DNA of 64,000 nucleotides from Sphingomonas sanxanigenens DSM 19645 = NX02 (GCF_000512205.2 NZ_CP006644.1:4478501-4542500), one strand, 5' to 3'; numbered from the stretch's first letter, positions 9,177-17,487 are shown. Program-made: numbers and translations. Notes: generated from the letters alone by a model not told the origin.

Positions 9177-10553
9177 GTGCTGACGGACGCGAAGGTGAAA
9201 TCGGCGAAGGCTGCCGACAAGGATTACAAGCTCGGCGACGGTGGCCAGCTCTACCTATTGGTCACCAAGTCGGGCGGCCGGCTCTGGCGCATGAACTACA
9301 CCTACGGCCGGAACGGCAAAGGGCTGCCCGCGCAGAAGACGCTCGCGCTCGGCGCCTATCCCGCCGTTGGGATCGCGGCCGCTCGCAAGGCGCGCGACGA
9401 CGCGAAGGCCCAGCTTAGCGCTGGCCTCGACCCTGCCGTCGAGCGCCGCGTCGCAACGCTGGCCCAGGCGACGGCGAACGAAAACACCTTCGAGACGGTC
9501 GCCCGGCGCTGGCACGCCTTCAAGCTGCCGACCTGGAGCACGGTGCACGCCAAGGATGTGATCGACAGCCTTGCAGCGGACATCTTCCCCGCGATCGGCG
9601 CCGTGCCGATCACGTCGCTCAAGGCCCCTCGCCTGCTGGAGATCCTTCAGAAGGTCGAAGCGCGCGGCGCGATCGAGACCGCGCACCGGCTGCGCCAGCG
9701 CCTATCTGCCATATTCGTCTATGGTATCGCCGCCGGCATCGCAGAGGCGGATCCCGCCGCCAGCCTGGGCAAGGCGCTCAGGCCGGTGCCGAAGTCGAAG
9801 CCGCAGCCGTCGATCATCGATCGGTACCGCGAGCTTGACGACCAGGTGCGCGTGACCAGGCAACTGCTGATCGATTGCGAGGCGGAGCGGTGCCGCGCGC
9901 AGACGAAGCTCGCCATGCGCTTCCTCGCGCTGACCGCGGTGCGGTCGAACGAGCTCAACAACGCGCGGTGGGACGAAATCACCGGTATCGACTGGGCGCG
10001 GCCGGACGCGGCGCACGAAAGGGCGCTGTGGACGATCTCCGCGCAGCGGATGAAGGGCGATCTGGAGCGGAAGGAAGAGACCGACGGTGACCACCTGGTG
10101 CCGCTATCGCGGCAGGCGGTCGATGTGCTGTTCGTCCTGCGGCGGCTGACCGGCGACCTGCAGCTGATGTTCCCCAGCGAGCGGCACCTGCATCGGCCGA
10201 TCTCGGAGAACACCTTGCGCGCCTTGCTGATTCGCGCCGGCTATTATCAGCGGCATGTCCCCCACGGCTGGCGCTCGGCGTTCAGCACGATCATGAATGA
10301 GCGCGCCGATCGCGAGTGGCGTGCCGAAGGCGGCCGGGGCGCGGCGCCCGATCGCGGCATCATTGACCTGATGCTGGCCCATATCCCCGATCAGACGTCG
10401 GGATCGGAGGGCGCCTACAATCGCGCCGCCTATATGGCCCGCCGGCGCGAGCTGGCACAGGAATGGGCGGATCTGCTGGTGGGCGGCATGTGGGAGCCCG
10501 ACGTCCATATCGGGCAGCCGATTCGGTGGGCAGCGACCGGGCCGGGGCGCTAA
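9177..10553 (+). CDS. int: Prophage integrase (tyrosine recombinase, P4 type)
   Basis: 458 aa with an N-terminal DUF4102 arm-binding domain (LTDAKVKSAKAADKDYKLGDGGQLYLLV), a SAM-like core-binding domain, and a C-terminal catalytic domain. Catalytic residues are visible: Arg in LTAVRSNEL, the HGWR box, and nucleophile Tyr414 in GAYNRAAYMARR, with LAHIPD before it. It cuts and joins att sites for integration and, with an excisionase, excision. The start is a GTG after AGGT. The adjacent tRNA-Ser is the expected attB. It is full length and probably active. Confidence 0.95.
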   Translation: MLTDAKVKSAKAADKDYKLGDGGQLYLLVTKSGGRLWRMNYTYGRNGKGLPAQKTLALGAYPAVGIAAARKARDDAKAQLSAGLDPAVERRVATLAQATANENTFETVARRWHAFKLPTWSTVHAKDVIDSLAADIFPAIGAVPITSLKAPRLLEILQKVEARGAIETAHRLRQRLSAIFVYGIAAGIAEADPAASLGKALRPVPKSKPQPSIIDRYRELDDQVRVTRQLLIDCEAERCRAQTKLAMRFLALTAVRSNELNNARWDEITGIDWARPDAAHERALWTISAQRMKGDLERKEETDGDHLVPLSRQAVDVLFVLRRLTGDLQLMFPSERHLHRPISENTLRALLIRAGYYQRHVPHGWRSAFSTIMNERADREWRAEGGRGAAPDRGIIDLMLAHIPDQTSGSEGAYNRAAYMARRRELAQEWADLLVGGMWEPDVHIGQPIRWAATGPGR

Positions 10554-10562
10554 GATCCCGCC

Positions 10563-10799
10563 TTACCGCGCGTCCTGCAAAGCATCGGCAATAGCTTCTC
10601 CTGCCTTTCTCATCTCATGGGCAACAGCTTCGAGCCCGCCCATCTTTTCTATGGCGCCGTTAAAGCCAAGGCGGTTCAAAGCCGTTGCCGTCCGCTCCTG
10701 TGCTCGCGCCAGTTGTAGAATGGCAAAGGCAATAGCGAATGAGCCATCACCCTTGCGAGCCCGATCCTCGCACACATTCTCAATATGCTGCTCGGCCAT
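10563..10799 (-). CDS. Small phage protein of unknown function
   Basis: 78 aa. Start chosen at the ATG with a GGGAGA ribosome-binding site (MAEQHIENVCEDRARKG). Predicted mostly helical (SFAIAFAILQLARAQERTATALNRLGF). Last gene of the leftward early operon, 10 bp from the integrase stop and convergent with it. No family recognised. Confidence 0.65.
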   Translation of the reverse strand: MAEQHIENVCEDRARKGDGSFAIAFAILQLARAQERTATALNRLGFNGAIEKMGGLEAVAHEMRKAGEAIADALQDAR

Positions 10800-10821
10800 T
10801 AATAGTCTCCCGCGACTCAAC

Positions 10822-11049
10822 TTACGCGGCACTCTGCCCGCTGCTCCGGCTTGCCGCCAGCCCCTCGCGCCAGTCGCGGATCTCCGCTTCGCTCCAGCGG
10901 CTGGCGGCCCCGCCCGGCTTGAACGGCGCGGGGAACGAGCCTTCCTTGATCAGGCGATAGATGGTCGTGCGGCCCAGCCCGGTCAGGTCCATGACGCGCG
11001 CGAGCGGTAGCAGCGGATCTAGCGGTTGAGGGGTATCGGGGGCCGTCAT
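10822..11049 (-). CDS. AlpA/Xis-like helix-turn-helix regulator
   Basis: 75 aa with an AlpA/MerR-like winged helix: LARVMDLTGLGRTTIYRLIKEGSFPAPFKPGG followed by ASRWSEAEIRDWREGL (residues about 16-65). Such proteins act as excisionases or activators of integrase genes; its place near int on the opposite strand fits an excisionase. Start overlaps the upstream gene stop (ATGA). Confidence 0.85.
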   Translation of the reverse strand: MTAPDTPQPLDPLLPLARVMDLTGLGRTTIYRLIKEGSFPAPFKPGGAASRWSEAEIRDWREGLAASRSSGQSAA

Positions 11050-11357
11050 TGAACAGTCGTCCCGGCATCTTGCCGGAGCGCTTCATGCGCGGCCCAAGCG
11101 GTGAGCATATTATCGCGGATGGCGTTCACAAGCTCGAGCCCGCTGTCGGCCTTACCCTCAGTCTCGAGTGTGTGAAGCGTGTGAACCATGGCGTGCCCCG
11201 CGCCATTCATCACTGCCATCAGCGCATCGAGCGGATCAAGAGCAGGGACAAACCGCGAGGCGATATCGAAGAATGAATGGGCGAACGCTTCGGTCGTCTG
11301 GGCAATTGCCTTCACTCGAATGCTCTCGCGATCCTTGGCAGCCTTATAGTTGGTCAT
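11046..11357 (-). CDS. Uncharacterised phage protein
   Basis: 103 aa, start MTNYKAAKDRESIRVKA with a GGAGTGA ribosome-binding site. Predicted all-helical, His/Met-rich in the middle (AVMNGAGHAMVHTLHTLE). It overlaps both neighbours by ATGA, as a member of the leftward operon. No family recognised. Confidence 0.65.
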   Translation of the reverse strand: MTNYKAAKDRESIRVKAIAQTTEAFAHSFFDIASRFVPALDPLDALMAVMNGAGHAMVHTLHTLETEGKADSGLELVNAIRDNMLTAWAAHEALRQDAGTTVQ

Positions 11358-11965
11358 GATTTCACTCCGGCTGAACGGGGATGCACCCGGCGGGCGGGGG
11401 CTATGCCCGCCGGGTGCGCACGCGCGGCCGGGGAGCATCGCGCGTGATCTGAAACTGTGCGGGGTTCGCTGGATTCGACGGCATAAAATGGCCCGGCGGC
11501 GAAAGCCTCACCGCCCGGAGCACTGCCGGGGCCGTCGTTGACGCAGGCCAGGGCAACCGCGGCCCTGGTCTGCGCATCCAGCGCAGGGCTACGGACGCCC
11601 CCGCTGTCGCCCGCCGGAATCCCCGGCGTGCTATTTCGTGCTGCCGCATCTCGTCTCGATGGCGGCGCGCGATTGAGAAAGCGGCTCGACGCGTGCACGA
11701 TCGTCCGATCCGCCGCCGGCACTTCCTCGCCATCATCTGGATCGGGAGAGCCTTCGTAACCGGCCCAGTCGCCGCACACGCGAGCCTCATGCGTCCGCGG
11801 CCAGCAGCCTGCGGATTGCCCGCCAACCTCGATCAGTTCGGGCGGGTTGATCGTGCAGGCGCCGAGGCTCACATCGCTGCCCTTCGGCAAAGCGGTGGCA
11901 GTTGCCAAGCCGGGCGCCTGGCGCTGCCAGTGGAAGCATGTTCCGCAGCGCTCCTCAGTGCTCAT
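11354..11965 (-). CDS. Cysteine-rich putative zinc-binding phage protein
   Basis: 203 aa, MSTEERCGTCFHWQRQ start. The first 70 residues carry a regular metal-ligand set: Cys7, Cys10, Cys37, Cys54, His59 and Cys64 (CGTC...LGAC...AGCWPRTH...VCGDW). The remaining two thirds are low-complexity, Ala/Pro/Arg-rich and uncertain; a competing open frame exists over 11401-11640. The stop makes an ATGA overlap with the next gene, which supports the full length. No named family; the zinc site is inferred. Confidence 0.6.
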   Translation of the reverse strand: MSTEERCGTCFHWQRQAPGLATATALPKGSDVSLGACTINPPELIEVGGQSAGCWPRTHEARVCGDWAGYEGSPDPDDGEEVPAADRTIVHASSRFLNRAPPSRRDAAARNSTPGIPAGDSGGVRSPALDAQTRAAVALACVNDGPGSAPGGEAFAAGPFYAVESSEPRTVSDHARCSPAARAHPAGIAPARRVHPRSAGVKS

Positions 11966-12281
11966 ATCGGCCCTCGATCCGGTCGAAGGCCTCGAGCGCC
12001 TGTGGATCTTCGATCGTGTCGATGATCCGCAGATCGTCGGTGCCAGGCATGGCCGCATCCAGGCTGACCGCGCCCCACCGATTGGCGAAGGCGGCGTAGC
12101 CCGCGCTGATATAGACCTTTGCCATGGTCGCGATTTCGCAGGGGTGAAGCCGACCCTCGCGGATGCCGAGATAGATGTCGGACATGATGTCCTCGCGCAG
12201 CATCGGATCAACGCTGCGCGGAACGGCGCGCCAGATCATCCCGTAGATCGGGTCACGCTGGGCGATGGCGGCCGGCGTCAC
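11955..12281 (-). CDS. Uncharacterised phage protein
   Basis: 108 aa, GTG start overlapping the stop of the upstream gene (GTGA). Mixed helical protein (MIWRAVPRSVDPMLREDIMSDIY; AGYAAFANRWGAVSLDAAM). The N-terminal region, with its short helical REDIMSDIYLGIREG segment, faintly recalls sigma-factor region 2, too weak for a call. Part of the leftward operon. Confidence 0.65.
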   Translation of the reverse strand: MTPAAIAQRDPIYGMIWRAVPRSVDPMLREDIMSDIYLGIREGRLHPCEIATMAKVYISAGYAAFANRWGAVSLDAAMPGTDDLRIIDTIEDPQALEAFDRIEGRYEH

Positions 12282-13084
12282 TTCGCGTCCTCATAGGCCA
12301 TCAGCAGCGCCTTGCGCATCGCGAACGCCTTGTCCTCGCCACCCCTCCGGATACCGATCACGAAGCTTGCCCAGCCCTTTTGGTCATAGGTCAGGAGCGC
12401 GCGGAACAGCCGATCTCGGTCCGGCACCTCGCCGCTCAGGATGATCTTGGTCAGCGCGGAGAACACGGGCGCGCCTGCTGTGAGCACCTCATCCGGAAAC
12501 GCTTCGGCCATCAGCTTGAGGGCATCGGCGCACACCTTCGGCCCGTGCTTGCGCAGGACGTTCCGGATCGATGTCGTGAATGCCACCTCGCCCGGGTTCC
12601 ACGTCTGTGAGCCGGTACGGCGCGCAACCGTGAAGCCGGCGCCGGTGACCAGCGTCCTGATCTCCAACGCCAACTCGTCGCCGCTCGATGCGGCGGCATG
12701 GAAATCGTCGAGCCGGTTGATGGCGCGACGCGACCTGTTCATCGCCACGAACATCGCGGCCTCGTCAGCCACGCTTTCGTACCGTGCCGCCCAGATCGGC
12801 AGCCAAGAGATGTCGCCCCGCATCTTCGCAGCCGCCCAACGATGCTGGCCGTCGATGATGAACAGTCCGTCGTCGCGGATCGAGACGACCAGGGGCAGGC
12901 ACATGCGCCAGTCCCACCCCTGTGCGATCTTTCGGATCAGGCGCTGCGACGCCGACGATTCGATCGAGCGCTGGTAGCTGTCGTCGATGCTCAGTTCGTT
13001 CGGGTGCCGGCTTTCGATCGAAGGCGGCCGGCCGAGGGGTGCTGGCCATGCCTTGGGCTGCGGGGTGATTTCCGGCTGCGACAT
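12278..13084 (-). CDS. ParB-superfamily protein (DUF6551-like)
   Basis: 268 aa with an N-terminal ParB/sulfiredoxin-like fold: SYQRSIESSASQRLIRKIAQGWDWRMCLPLVVSIRD and the nucleotide-binding box IDGQHRWAAAKM at about residues 77-88. ParB-type domains bind CTP or ATP and often act in DNA binding, transcription or nicking. The ATG at 13084 has a perfect AGGAGG site and is preferred; an upstream ATG at 13138, overlapping the previous stop (TGATG), would add 18 residues. Second ParB-like gene of this operon. Confidence 0.78.
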   Translation of the reverse strand: MSQPEITPQPKAWPAPLGRPPSIESRHPNELSIDDSYQRSIESSASQRLIRKIAQGWDWRMCLPLVVSIRDDGLFIIDGQHRWAAAKMRGDISWLPIWAARYESVADEAAMFVAMNRSRRAINRLDDFHAAASSGDELALEIRTLVTGAGFTVARRTGSQTWNPGEVAFTTSIRNVLRKHGPKVCADALKLMAEAFPDEVLTAGAPVFSALTKIILSGEVPDRDRLFRALLTYDQKGWASFVIGIRRGGEDKAFAMRKALLMAYEDAK

Positions 13085-13137
13085 AATCGCCTCCTGATGT
13101 TCGGCCAGTTCCGGCCGGATGAATGCGATGGTGGCCA

Positions 13138-13620
13138 TCACGCGGCCCTTTGCCGGAGAGCATGTGCGCGCTCGACCTCTCCCCAGCGCCAATCCGGGTG
13201 CCTATCCCAGATGTCGCGGGTCACGCGCTCAGCGTTCCGTAGCTTGGCCAGATAAGCCAGGTCGGCGTTGACGCTCTCCTGACGCCTCCGGATCAACCCC
13301 GCGAACTCGATGCGCGTCAGCGCCTCGGTGCGCTTCAGGTCGCTGGCGCGCTTCGCATCATTTTCCTCGCCGTCAATGACGTGCCGATCGTCCAGCCCGA
13401 AAAAGGACATCTCGCGCGGATCCGCATGCGCAGATGCTCGTGACCTGCTTCTGACGTTCGAGGCTATCGCTTTTGAGACATGGCTGCGCACGCACAATTC
13501 GGTCATTTCCTGATCGGCCAACACCTGCGGTACGACAGTGTTGATTGCCGCCTGCCTGTTGATGACGCCATCGACCTCGTGTGCTTCGGTCGCCTCGGTG
13601 ATGATCTTATTCAACGACAT
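13138..13620 (-). CDS. Uncharacterised phage protein, predicted helical
   Basis: 160 aa (MSLNKIITEATEAHEVDGVINRQ). Largely helical and charged (MSFFGLDDRHVIDGEENDAKRASDLKRT, then LTRIEFAGLIRRRQES). Preceded by AAGGAT and overlapping the ParB-like gene by 14 bp. Located between the two ParB-superfamily genes, so it may work with one of them; no family recognised. Confidence 0.65.
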   Translation of the reverse strand: MSLNKIITEATEAHEVDGVINRQAAINTVVPQVLADQEMTELCVRSHVSKAIASNVRSRSRASAHADPREMSFFGLDDRHVIDGEENDAKRASDLKRTEALTRIEFAGLIRRRQESVNADLAYLAKLRNAERVTRDIWDRHPDWRWGEVERAHALRQRAA

Positions 13621-14650
13621 CGGACTGAATCCTTTCAAGGGAGGCGTCGATCCTTGCTCGGCGCGTGCGTTCAGCTGCGGCGAAGCCCGCATGGAATTCG
13701 GAAACCCAGCGATAGATTTGATCAACGGCACCGTCGTCGAAGCCGGCACCGATATAGTGTTCCCACCAAGCCAACATTTCTGCGGCAGTAGGGCCTGCGA
13801 GCAGTGCCTCGATGTGATCGATGACCTGCATTTTTGGCGAATTCGCTTCGAAGTTGTAGGTGGGCACCTCGTCGACTTCGGCGACGGCTTGGTCTTGCAC
13901 CGGCTCCGGCACGACCTTGACCAGGTCGACCAGCACCGCGGTCGGAAAGACCCATGACCCGCTGCACTTTTCCGCGCCCTCGATCTCCCCAGCGCGCGCC
14001 ATTTCCGCGAGGTTGCGAGGGCTGAGGCCGGTGATACGGCTGGCAGTGGGAATACCGGATTCTTCGCTCGTCGCGAACGACAGGTCCGGTTTACGCTCGG
14101 GCTTCCTGCCAGCGATCTCCGGCAGCGGCGGCTTCGGCTTTCCGATCGCGCCGATGCGCATATGCGAGGGATTACCGTGGCGGTCGATGAAGGTGCGTAC
14201 CTCACTGGTATCCGCTACCAGTGAGGCAGGGGGGCGAAGCTTACCGACAAGTGGGTGCTGGACGCCGCACCGCCGCGCTATCTCTCGGTCGCTCCATTGC
14301 GACCACTCTGGATCGTTGAGCAGCGTGAGAACGGCCCGCCGCTTATCCATGTTGCTGCGGGGATAGCCGTGGGTGGCGTTCGCGCCGACGCTATAAAGGA
14401 CCGCGTCGCGGCGCACGCCCTGCTGGATGTCCGCCTCGATCACCTTCGCTTCGATCAGCAGATGCGCCTCAAGGCGGTGGAACCCGTCGGCCAGCCAATA
14501 GTCGGTACCATCATAGAATACGGTCACCGGCGGCATGACGGCGCCGTCTGCCAGCGCCTCGGCATAGTCCTTCGCCACCTCAAGGCTGACATGGTCGCGG
14601 GGTTGCGTGCCGCCGTCACGACGGATGCTTGCGATCGGCAGCGTCGTCAT
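13607..14650 (-). CDS. ParB/RepB-like DNA-binding protein
   Basis: 347 aa. The ParB N-terminal domain (residues about 1-110) has the box LADGFHRLEAH at 53-63; a helix-turn-helix lies at about 119-139 (WSDREIARRCGVQHPLVGKL), the arrangement of ParB/Noc proteins. A further helical DNA-binding-like stretch (GLSPRNLAEMARAGEIEG) lies centrally. Likely a sequence-specific DNA-binding protein of the prophage; no ParA is present, so it is not a normal partition pair. A perfect 11-bp-arm palindrome lies within its coding sequence at 14200-14226. Confidence 0.82.
   Translation of the reverse strand: MTTLPIASIRRDGGTQPRDHVSLEVAKDYAEALADGAVMPPVTVFYDGTDYWLADGFHRLEAHLLIEAKVIEADIQQGVRRDAVLYSVGANATHGYPRSNMDKRRAVLTLLNDPEWSQWSDREIARRCGVQHPLVGKLRPPASLVADTSEVRTFIDRHGNPSHMRIGAIGKPKPPLPEIAGRKPERKPDLSFATSEESGIPTASRITGLSPRNLAEMARAGEIEGAEKCSGSWVFPTAVLVDLVKVVPEPVQDQAVAEVDEVPTYNFEANSPKMQVIDHIEALLAGPTAAEMLAWWEHYIGAGFDDGAVDQIYRWVSEFHAGFAAAERTRRARIDASLERIQSDVVE
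14200..14226. promoter_or_regulatory. Palindrome, copy 1 (candidate protein-binding site)
   Basis: Perfect inverted repeat, arm CCTCACTGGTA and 5-nt spacer TCCGC, inside the ParB-like gene (codons about 142-151, just after its helix-turn-helix). The 23-bp core matches 21 of 23 positions of the palindrome at 23651-23673; the two differences are in the spacer. Such conservation in two unrelated contexts suggests a binding site; which protein binds is unknown. Confidence 0.55.
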
Positions 14651-15267
14651 GCGACTTGCTCTCGGCCGTCGAGAACAATAGCGCGGCTGGGCAAACGGGT
14701 GCCATTGACCTCGATGTACGCGCGCATGCTCTCTTCAAACGACGGGTCGCGACGGGCGCTGAAGCCCCAGCGAAGCGCGAAGGTGCGACGTGGCCACCCC
14801 TCCTGCTGGTCGATCATGATCGGATCGACGAAAGGCCGATCGAGCGAGAACTCGACCGCGCCACCGGGCAAGGCGAACAGCCGGCCACCCAGGCGCAGCG
14901 CGATGTCAGCAGCCTCCGCCGCGGACGTGAAGCCGTGATCGACAGTGAAGATGCCGCGCTCCCATAGCACTCCGATGAGCGCGGCGCGCCGCGCGGGGTC
15001 GCTCAATTGGCGATCGGCGAGCAGGGACAGGCGCCGCGCGCGCTCGCTGATATTGCCATCGGCGATGGCCCCGCAGCGCAAGCTGGCGCCGGACGGGCCA
15101 AACACGACATCAACGGTTAGATGCGCCGCCGCAAAAGCTTCCAGCGCACGGCTTGCATAGGTCTCCGCCCCCTGCAGCCAGGCGCGATCGAGATCCGCGG
15201 CGGTTTCTTCGATGGACCACAGGCGCTCTGTCGGCGCAGCGGTCGGCGATTCCATAATCTCGGCCAT
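14647..15267 (-). CDS. Uncharacterised phage protein
   Basis: 206 aa. N-terminal helical region (LWSIEETAADLDRAWLQGAETYASRALEAFAAAHL) and a C-terminal part with IMIDQQEGWPRRTFALRWGFSARRD. ATGA overlap with the ParB-like gene and 2 bp from the gene before. MESPTAAP (Met5) is an alternative start. No family recognised. Confidence 0.65.
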   Translation of the reverse strand: MAEIMESPTAAPTERLWSIEETAADLDRAWLQGAETYASRALEAFAAAHLTVDVVFGPSGASLRCGAIADGNISERARRLSLLADRQLSDPARRAALIGVLWERGIFTVDHGFTSAAEAADIALRLGGRLFALPGGAVEFSLDRPFVDPIMIDQQEGWPRRTFALRWGFSARRDPSFEESMRAYIEVNGTRLPSRAIVLDGREQVA

Positions 15268-15269
15268 CT

Positions 15270-15755
15270 TCAGGCCTCCATGTTGGGGCGGAACAGCCCC
15301 ACGACGCGGCCGACGAACTTGCTCTGCAGCAGGTTCTCAGGCTGGGCCGGGTCGATGCCTTGGAAGGCGCCAGCGAAACGCCGGCGCAGCGGCTGTGCGA
15401 ACCAAAGGTCGCGGTCGTTGGACGATCGTTGCGCGCGCACGAGGCGCCGATCGACCGCGACGCGCTGCGATCCGGTGCGGTGGAAGGTCTCCCACGACAT
15501 CCCTGCAACGGGGCGCTGATGCTCCATCACATAGATCGCGCCGTCGATCAGGCCTTCAGCGAATATGCAGTCGCTCGGGTCGTAGATCGCCACCTCGCCC
15601 GCGTGCAGCAACGGGCACGCGTCGCGCTCTCCCACCTTGATGACATCGAAGCAGGCCGGCACGGCATCATAGATGCGCAAATCGTTGCGAAACTCGCAGA
15701 GAACCTCGATCACGAGCGTGCCTGCCGGAGCGATCTGGTGCGGGTTAGATGCCAT
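15270..15755 (-). CDS. Uncharacterised phage protein, possibly S24-like
   Basis: 161 aa. The pattern GEVAIYDPSDCIFAEGLIDGAIYVMEHQRP recalls the beta-rich C-terminal half of S24/LexA-type proteins (GD.V.ID followed by GDIYV), but no catalytic Ser/Lys pair can be assigned, so this is only a fold-level guess. It overlaps the upstream gene by 11 bp. Leftward operon. Confidence 0.6.
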   Translation of the reverse strand: MASNPHQIAPAGTLVIEVLCEFRNDLRIYDAVPACFDVIKVGERDACPLLHAGEVAIYDPSDCIFAEGLIDGAIYVMEHQRPVAGMSWETFHRTGSQRVAVDRRLVRAQRSSNDRDLWFAQPLRRRFAGAFQGIDPAQPENLLQSKFVGRVVGLFRPNMEA

Positions 15756-15951
15756 TGCACACCTCCGCCCGGCTGCGCCGCGGGGCGCGTCCGTACTGGA
15801 TGCTCAAGTGCAGCCCGAACCACTGCAGGTCGAAGAATCGGACCTGACTGGAAACGAGCTCGTCCTCAGTGCGGGCGTTCAGGTTCTCGATCTCGATGAC
15901 GCCCCAGTCATACCAAGGCTCAAGCGCGGCGATGATGCGGGCGATCAGCAT
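15745..15951 (-). CDS. Small uncharacterised phage protein
   Basis: 68 aa (MLIARIIAALEPWYDWGVIEIENL). Aromatic-rich (WFGLHLSIQYG). Overlaps both neighbours by 7-11 bp, which supports its reality as a coupled operon gene. No family recognised. Confidence 0.55.
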   Translation of the reverse strand: MLIARIIAALEPWYDWGVIEIENLNARTEDELVSSQVRFFDLQWFGLHLSIQYGRAPRRSRAEVCNGI

Positions 15952-16244
15952 GATACACCGCCCGTCTCGTCGGTGAGAAACATCTGCGCCTCGGTGAAGA
16001 GGGCGGCGTCATCAATCTTTTGCCGCTCGCCGCAAAAGCCGCGAGCAGTCAGCCCAGACGCGATCAGCAGTTTGCGGATGAACTGCCCCGCCGTAATTGC
16101 CGGCATCGCGATCAACTCATCCTCGAGCGCGCACAGCAGCTCACCCGCGGCGTCCTCATCATCGGCCGAGCCCATGTTGATCGCGGCCGTGAGGGCGCCG
16201 ATCTGCAGCGCCAGCGCGTCGAATGCTTGCGAGGCCGCGCTCAT
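15945..16244 (-). CDS. Tandem paralogue family, member 1 (short)
   Basis: 99 aa. Carries the motif PAITAGQFIRKLLIASG (residues 48-64) and then DDAALFTEAQMFLTD (78-92). The same two blocks recur in the next two upstream genes (16241-16903 and 16900-17487), so the three are diverged tandem copies. Predicted helical; no known domain. Coupled by ATGA to its upstream neighbour. Confidence 0.68.
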   Translation of the reverse strand: MSAASQAFDALALQIGALTAAINMGSADDEDAAGELLCALEDELIAMPAITAGQFIRKLLIASGLTARGFCGERQKIDDAALFTEAQMFLTDETGGVSC

Positions 16245-16903
16245 GACCCCGGCCTTTCAGGATAGAGGAAGTCGTCGCACAGCCGGGCGAAGCGATATGC
16301 GTCACGCATCACGGCATCGAGATCCTCCTCAGGAAAGCCGCAAAAATCGCGATATCGCTTCGTCAGAAGGTCCATCTTAAGTCGGAGCGCTTCTTCGTTC
16401 GGCGCCTCCGCCTGGATCAGATCATCCATGCGCGCGCATTTCGCCTCGTTCAGGGCGTCGCCATCCGGATCATGGACGGGAAAATCGTCCTCAGTATCGC
16501 GGGCGATCTGGAACGCCGTGCGCAGCTTGCGCCACTTCGACCAGCGGTCAGCCTGACCACGTGCTGCCTCGGCCAAGAACCGATCGATGGAGATCTGCAG
16601 TTTCGTGCGCGGCTCCATGGCCTTTTGCACGAACCGCGTCGCCTCGCTGCACAGCGCGGCATAGTCGACTCCGCGCAGCGGCCCGGCCTCTGGCTCCCAG
16701 CCATCCTGCATGAAGGCAGCGAGGAACTTGATGATAACCTGTTCGGGGGTCACCGCTGGCGTCGCGATCAAGTCTCGCTGTGCTGCGGCAAGGGCGTTAT
16801 CGAGTTCTTCGATCCGCGGCTGCGCTTCGACGGCATCGACCGCGCGGCGCGCGTCTCGCACGCGATCAAGCGCGTCGGCCCAAGTCACTGGCGTGACCGT
16901 CAT
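16241..16903 (-). CDS. Tandem paralogue family, member 2 (long)
   Basis: 220 aa. Shares PAVTPEQVIIKFLAAF (residues 49-64) and DYAALCSEATRFVQK (80-94) with its neighbours and adds a charged C-terminal half (SIDRFLAEAARGQADRWSKWRKL; MDDLIQAEAPNEEALRLKMDLL). Predicted helical, cytoplasmic. Overlaps both neighbours by four bases. Function unknown. Confidence 0.7.
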   Translation of the reverse strand: MTVTPVTWADALDRVRDARRAVDAVEAQPRIEELDNALAAAQRDLIATPAVTPEQVIIKFLAAFMQDGWEPEAGPLRGVDYAALCSEATRFVQKAMEPRTKLQISIDRFLAEAARGQADRWSKWRKLRTAFQIARDTEDDFPVHDPDGDALNEAKCARMDDLIQAEAPNEEALRLKMDLLTKRYRDFCGFPEEDLDAVMRDAYRFARLCDDFLYPERPGS

Positions 16904-17487
16904 CGGCCCACCTCCTCAGCATCTGCCCTGTCGTCCTCGGCAAGGGCGTGCGACACGAGGTCCAGTCCCGCGGTGATCAGAAGGCTGCATTGCAGGGAGG
17001 ATTCGTGCTGCGTCGCAGCTTCCAGTACAGCCCCAAGCTGCTGGAGGGCGACGCGCAGTTCGCCATGCTGCCACATGTAGGAGGGCTCGCGGGTCGGCGC
17101 GACATCTTGCGGTTTATCACGCCCGGTCAGGAAGGGTTGTGCCTCATCGAAGAGCGCGCGGGTGACGTCGTCATTGACGTCTTTCCGATCCCAGCGGTCA
17201 CCGTCTTCTGTCATGAAGGCCGTGAGCAGCTTGAGGATCATTTGGGCCGGCGTCGCCGCAGGGACGGCCAGCAACGCACGCTCGACTGCAATTTCCGCCT
17301 GGCAGAATAGAGCAGCGGCGTCATCCGATGGTGCATTGCCCAGCGCCGCACGCACCGAGTCGATCGCGCGCTCTGCGGCGTCCCACGCAAGCCTATTGTT
17401 CGGGTTGATGCGCTGCGCAGCAGACGCAAGGTTGTCGTATCCGCGGACGCGTGGCGCGCCGCGGTTGATGTTGCCTTCACAGGCCAT
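16900..17487 (-). CDS. Tandem paralogue family, member 3; first gene of the leftward operon
   Basis: 195 aa. Start chosen at MACEGNINRG because GGGGAG lies 7 bp upstream; other in-frame starts (ATG 17493, TTG 17505) are worse placed. It contains PAATPAQMILKLLTAF (residues 76-91) and ALFDEAQPFLTGRD (111-124). An extra DDAAALFCQAEIAVERA block precedes the motif. First gene after promoter PL, so expressed early and kept off by the repressor. Confidence 0.7.
   Translation of the reverse strand: MACEGNINRGAPRVRGYDNLASAAQRINPNNRLAWDAAERAIDSVRAALGNAPSDDAAALFCQAEIAVERALLAVPAATPAQMILKLLTAFMTEDGDRWDRKDVNDDVTRALFDEAQPFLTGRDKPQDVAPTREPSYMWQHGELRVALQQLGAVLEAATQHESSLQCSLLITAGLDLVSHALAEDDRADAEEVGR

Noticed and set aside
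11401-11826. Alternative 141-codon minus frame within the Cys-rich gene
   Set aside because: No better coding character; the Cys-rich frame has the metal motif and an ATGA junction. Kept as a doubt in that entry.
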